Assembly (NCBI RefSeq): GCF_001426995.1 | Contig: NZ_LMFY01000001.1 | Location: 2,847,471-2,911,470 of the forward strand | Origin: Microbacterium sp. Root553 | GTDB lineage: Bacteria; Actinomycetota; Actinomycetes; Actinomycetales; Microbacteriaceae | Direction: 5' to 3' | Length of the DNA stretch: 64,000 nt | Part shown: positions 61,357 to 64,000 of the stretch, in pieces | Numbering within the stretch: position 1 is the first letter of the stretch | Layout of the letters: every line of letters begins with the position of its first letter | Position numbers and translations under genes: made by a program | Notes under the pieces: generated by a model | What the model saw: only the letters and a program-made list of their open reading frames with translations | The model's database searches: none | What the model was told of the DNA's origin: nothing

Positions 61357-61932
61357 CTATCGTGTGCTCGGACTCGGGAGGCCGTCGGTGATGGCCGGCG
61401 GGAGCTCCTGCATCGACTGCCCCGACGGTGCGTCCGGAGTGTCGTCGTCCGCTGTCGACGCGTTGACCGGGACGTCGTTGAGGAGTGCGTTGCCCACCGC
61501 GCCCGCGCCGGTCGGATCGATCGTCGACGCGCCGGCCGCGCCGGTCCCCTGCCCGAACACCGCGCCGTCGCTCAGTCTCAGGTACGCAGGCGAACCCGCC
61601 ACCACCATGCCCAGCGCCGCAGCGCTCGTCGCGAGCGACTGCGGGGAGCTCATCCCGGTGAGGTCCTCCTGCAGCGCATCGGTGCGCAGGTCGAGCTCGT
61701 GCTGCTGCGAGGTGAGTCCGGCGAGCGTGAACGAATCCTGGGTGATCGCGAGCGAGAGCCCTATCTGGGCCGCACCGATCGCGAGCGCTCCCCCGACGGC
61801 CAGCAGCGCGTAGGCGAGCCTCGGGCGGCGACGCTGCGGCGTCCCGGTGACGGGCTGCAGTGTGCGGCGGGGAGTACGGGCGGGAGCCTCGGGTGCGGGC
61901 CGGTTCGGACGGACGGCGGCGTTCAGGCTCAT
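61357..61932 (-). CDS. ftsL: Small bitopic division protein, FtsL-like
   Basis: A 191-residue protein with a basic, proline-rich N-terminus (1-38), one membrane helix (about 39-65, [21 protein letters not shown]) and an external helical stretch ([20 protein letters not shown]), ending in a disordered Pro/Ser/Asp tail. Sequence is weakly conserved but the position between rsmH and ftsI, the topology and the coiled-coil-like part fit FtsL. ATG 61932 overlaps the rsmH stop (ATGA). Confidence 0.78.
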   Translation of the reverse strand: MSLNAAVRPNRPAPEAPARTPRRTLQPVTGTPQRRRPRLAYALLAVGGALAIGAAQIGLSLAITQDSFTLAGLTSQQHELDLRTDALQEDLTGMSSPQSLATSAAALGMVVAGSPAYLRLSDGAVFGQGTGAAGASTIDPTGAGAVGNALLNDVPVNASTADDDTPDAPSGQSMQELPPAITDGLPSPSTR

Positions 61933-62867
61933 GAGTTCTCCCGCACCTTCTCGGCGGCGCGCAGGCGCACCGGGATCGCCCGAGGATTGCGTGCGCGCTC
62001 GTCGTCGTCGGCGAGTTCCGCGCCCCGGGTGATGATGCGGAATCGTGGCGCGTGCTCCGGAAGCTCGACCGGGAGGCCGCGCGGGGCGGTGGATGCCGCA
62101 CCGGCGGCGAACGCCTGCTTGACGAGCCTGTCTTCGAGGGACTGGTACGACATGACCACGATGCGTCCGCTCGGCGCCAGGGCGTCCATCGCGGCCGGGA
62201 TCGCGTCGGCGAGCACGTTGAGCTCGGCGTTCACCTCGATGCGCAGCGCCTGGAAGACGCGCTTCGCCGGGTGTCCCGCGCGCTGCGCGGCGGCGGGCGT
62301 CGCGGCGATGAGAATCTCGACGAGTTCACCGGAACGGGTGATCGGCTGCTTCTCGCGGGCGGCGATGATGAACCGCGCGTACCGTCCGGCGAGCTTCTCC
62401 TCGCCGTAGCGCTCGAAGATGCGGCGGAGGTTGCCCTCGTTGTAGGTCGCGATGACCTCGGCGGCGGTGATGCCCTTGGTCTGATCCATCCGCATGTCCA
62501 GCGGAGCATCCTTGGAATACGCGAAGCCGCGTTCCGCTTCGTCCAGCTGCAGCGATGAGACGCCGAGGTCGAAGAGGATGCCGGCGGCCCCCTGCGCATG
62601 CAGTCCGATCTCGTCGTAGACCGTGTGCACCAGCGTGACCCGGTCGGCGAAGCGTGCGAGCCTCTCCCCCGCGATGCGGAGGGCGTCGGTGTCGCGGTCG
62701 AGACCGACGAGGCGGATGTGCGGGAAGCGCTCGAGGAGCGCCTCGGAGTGGCCACCCATGCCCAGCGTGGCATCGACGAGCACCGCTCCGTCGGCCTGCA
62801 GGGCCGGAGCGAGCAGCTCGACACAGCGGTCGAGCAGTACGGGGGTGTGGATGTCGCGGAGGTTCAT
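61929..62867 (-). CDS. rsmH: 16S rRNA m4C1402 methyltransferase
   Basis: RsmH (MraW) N4-methylates C1402 of 16S rRNA with SAM. The 312-residue protein shows [27 protein letters not shown] as SAM loop, [28 protein letters not shown] and [20 protein letters not shown] precedes ATG 62867. It is 114 nt downstream of mraZ and overlaps ftsL. Confidence 0.96.
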   Translation of the reverse strand: MNLRDIHTPVLLDRCVELLAPALQADGAVLVDATLGMGGHSEALLERFPHIRLVGLDRDTDALRIAGERLARFADRVTLVHTVYDEIGLHAQGAAGILFDLGVSSLQLDEAERGFAYSKDAPLDMRMDQTKGITAAEVIATYNEGNLRRIFERYGEEKLAGRYARFIIAAREKQPITRSGELVEILIAATPAAAQRAGHPAKRVFQALRIEVNAELNVLADAIPAAMDALAPSGRIVVMSYQSLEDRLVKQAFAAGAASTAPRGLPVELPEHAPRFRIITRGAELADDDERARNPRAIPVRLRAAEKVRENS

Positions 62868-62981
62868 GATCTTTCTCGGGTGACCCTGTGGTGGAGTCCA
62901 AGGCCCTGATCCCCCTCCGCTTCTCGACCCGGCACCGGGGAAGTGTGTCGGGGCGGGAGCGGCGGGGCATCACGGCCGTGG

Positions 62982-63413
62982 TCAGAAGAGTCCCGGGATC
63001 ACCTCCTGCTCGAGATCGGAGTAGGTCTCCTCACCGGCGGCGAGGTAGGCGTTCCAGCTCTCGGCATCCCAGATCTCGGCATGTGCGCCGACTCCGGTGA
63101 CGATGAGCTCCTTCTGCAACCCCGCGTACTGACGGAGGTGGGCGGGGATGGTGATGCGGTTCTGGCTGTCGGGCATCTCCGCACTCGCACCGGAGAGGAA
63201 CAGACGCATGAAGTCGCGCGCCTGCTTGTTCGCGAGCGGCGCCTGACGGATCCGCTCGTGCATGGTCTCGAACTCGGCCGTGCTGAACACGTAGAGGCAG
63301 CGCTCCTGCCCCCTGGTGACGACGATGCCGCCACCGAGGTCTTCACGGAACTTCGCGGGAAGGATGACCCTTCCTTTGTCGTCCAGCTTCGGCGAGTGCG
63401 TGCCCAGCAACAT
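62982..63413 (-). CDS. mraZ: Transcriptional regulator MraZ
   Basis: MraZ binds repeated sites ahead of its own gene and regulates the dcw cluster. The 143-residue protein has two AbrB-like halves: [23 protein letters not shown] at the start (shown in parts of the 1-23 region) and [18 protein letters not shown] in the second. ATG 63413 is chosen because the family starts [15 protein letters not shown]; an ATG at 63420 is out of frame. Three direct 10-bp repeats lie 40-70 nt upstream. Confidence 0.96.
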   Translation of the reverse strand: MLLGTHSPKLDDKGRVILPAKFREDLGGGIVVTRGQERCLYVFSTAEFETMHERIRQAPLANKQARDFMRLFLSGASAEMPDSQNRITIPAHLRQYAGLQKELIVTGVGAHAEIWDAESWNAYLAAGEETYSDLEQEVIPGLF

Positions 63414-63453
63414 CGGCCATCACCCCCTCTCCGTCCGGCCCAACTCGAGGTGC

Positions 63454-63483
63454 GCCCCACTTTACTCCACTTTCCTCCACAAA
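63454..63483 (-). promoter_or_regulatory. MraZ-binding repeats (three 10-bp direct repeats)
   Basis: On the minus strand, reading toward mraZ: TTTGTGGAGG, AAAGTGGAGT, AAAGTGGGGC, a perfect 10-bp period of a GTGG-containing unit. MraZ of several bacteria binds such GTGG repeats upstream of mraZ, so autoregulation of the dcw cluster is expected. Confidence 0.85.
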
Positions 63484-63487
63484 CCTA
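63482..63487 (-). promoter_or_regulatory. -10 element of the mraZ/dcw promoter
   Basis: TAGGTT (63487-63482) overlaps the first MraZ repeat by two bases, so MraZ binding would cover the transcription start. Leader length to mraZ would be about 62 nt. No clear -35. Confidence 0.5.
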
Positions 63488-63617
63488 CGACGAATCGGCG
63501 CCCAGGCACTCCGATCAGAACCCCGACCCGCGACATTTCGCGGTATCACAGGGATCGCGGCGGGTGGAGGGAGGTGGAGGACGGAGACGACGCGGGCGCG
63601 CGCCCGGCGCAGACACG

Positions 63618-63654
63618 ACGAAGGCCCGGATGCTCAGAGCATCCGGGCCTTCGT
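63618..63654 (-). terminator. Terminator of the DUF3040 gene
   Basis: A perfect 17-bp stem (63618-63634 with 63638-63654) around a CAG loop, 21 nt after the DUF3040 stop and upstream of the mraZ promoter. Confidence 0.9.
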
Positions 63655-63675
63655 AGAGGAAGTGTGTGGGGAGAG

Positions 63676-64000
63676 TCAGCGGCCGTCTTGGCGGCGGTCC
63701 CATCGATCGTTCATCCGGTCCATGAAGGACGCGGAGCTGTGCTGCTTGGCGGCACGCTCCTGAGGCACCGACGACAGGGGCTTGCGCACCGGGGTGACGG
63801 CGAACATCACGCCGCCGAGCATCGCGGCAAATCCGACGACGCCGACCACGACGCCCCAGACGTCTCCGAGGACGACTCCGACGATCAACCCGCCGACGCC
63901 GGCGAGGAGCAGCAATGCTCCGTAGACCAGATTGCGGTAGCTGAGTGCTCGGTCACCTGACGGCGCACTGACGACGTCTGCGTCGTTGTGGAGGAGATGG
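63676..64000 (-). CDS. DUF3040 membrane protein, 5' end outside window
   Basis: The last 108 codons of a small protein open to the window edge. HLLHNDADVVSA and DRALSYRNLVYGALLLL match the DUF3040 family, followed by two membrane helices and a basic C-terminus (SFMDRMNDRWDRRQDGR). The missing start would lie roughly 15-20 residues further upstream. DUF3040 genes often precede mraZ in actinobacteria. Function unknown. It ends in a strong hairpin that separates it from the dcw cluster. Confidence 0.88.
   Translation of the reverse strand, partial: HLLHNDADVVSAPSGDRALSYRNLVYGALLLLAGVGGLIVGVVLGDVWGVVVGVVGFAAMLGGVMFAVTPVRKPLSSVPQERAAKQHSSASFMDRMNDRWDRRQDGR

Noticed and set aside
1..64000. Search for CRISPR arrays, transposases, integrases, toxin-antitoxin pairs, restriction or phage-defence genes
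   Set aside because: None found. All 61 genes are chromosomal housekeeping or conserved accessory genes of an actinobacterium, with uniform base composition.

Overview
The window is a high-G+C (roughly 70% by eye) chromosomal segment of an actinobacterium. Its signs are an aa3/bcc respiratory supercomplex with diheme QcrC, SepF/Wag31-type division genes, DUF3040 and DUF3043 proteins, many GTG starts, and many apparently leaderless genes. Gene content and order fit Microbacteriaceae, most likely Microbacterium; this genus call is inference from recognised proteins, without a database search. No tRNA, rRNA, CRISPR array, insertion sequence or prophage was seen. I annotate 61 protein genes, two of them cut by the window ends. 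No gap between genes exceeds 300 bp; the longest (263 bp, upstream of mraZ) holds a terminator and the MraZ box.

Layout. 1-4142: uvrC (truncated) and uvrA. 4189-8233: a MoxR-ATPase/DUF58/DUF4129 envelope-type operon, preceded by an OhrR-like regulator that diverges from a small zinc-ribbon protein gene. 8984-13935: TfoX-like protein, uvrB, a DUF4126 membrane protein, an MFS exporter and coaE. 13955-20593: a tightly overlapping six-gene operon, ssuBAC-like transporter, acs, metY and a CoA-binding protein, which suggests sulfur assimilation with acetate recycling. 20678-25406: rpsA, a 5'-3' exonuclease, a PHP protein resembling PolX without its polymerase domains, and trpD. 25573-34749: ctaE-qcrCAB on the plus strand and ctaCDF with erpA on the minus strand, together the bcc-aa3 branch, with ridA and a GNAT gene between. 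34772-41293: M20 peptidase, DUF3043, pyrD, nrdR, hisD and a 502-residue membrane protein of unknown function. 41346-49442: dnaE, a second GNAT, a RluA-type pseudouridine synthase, lspA, divIVA/wag31, yggT, sepF and yggS. 49439-63487: the division and cell wall (dcw) cluster from ftsZ back to mraZ. 63618-64000: a DUF3040 gene cut by the window end.

How it works together. The right half is one long minus-strand programme for growth and division. MraZ, RsmH, FtsL and FtsI lead into lipid II synthesis (MurF, MraY, MurD, FtsW, MurG, MurC), then FtsQ, FtsZ, SepF and the polar-growth protein DivIVA. murE is absent from its usual place between ftsI and murF, and ftsA is absent. The left and middle parts are mostly housekeeping: repair, CoA, sulfur, respiration and biosynthesis.

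The strongest window-wide signal outside coding sequence is regulatory. At least 12 genes have a TAnnnT hexamer exactly 6 or 7 nt before the start codon, the arrangement of leaderless transcripts. In several cases the stop codon of the upstream gene forms the first three bases of that hexamer. I did not find a convincing undescribed defence or mobile system; the most interesting leads are these promoters, the acs-metY operon, the OhrR-like divergent unit, the ftsZ upstream palindrome and the missing murE.
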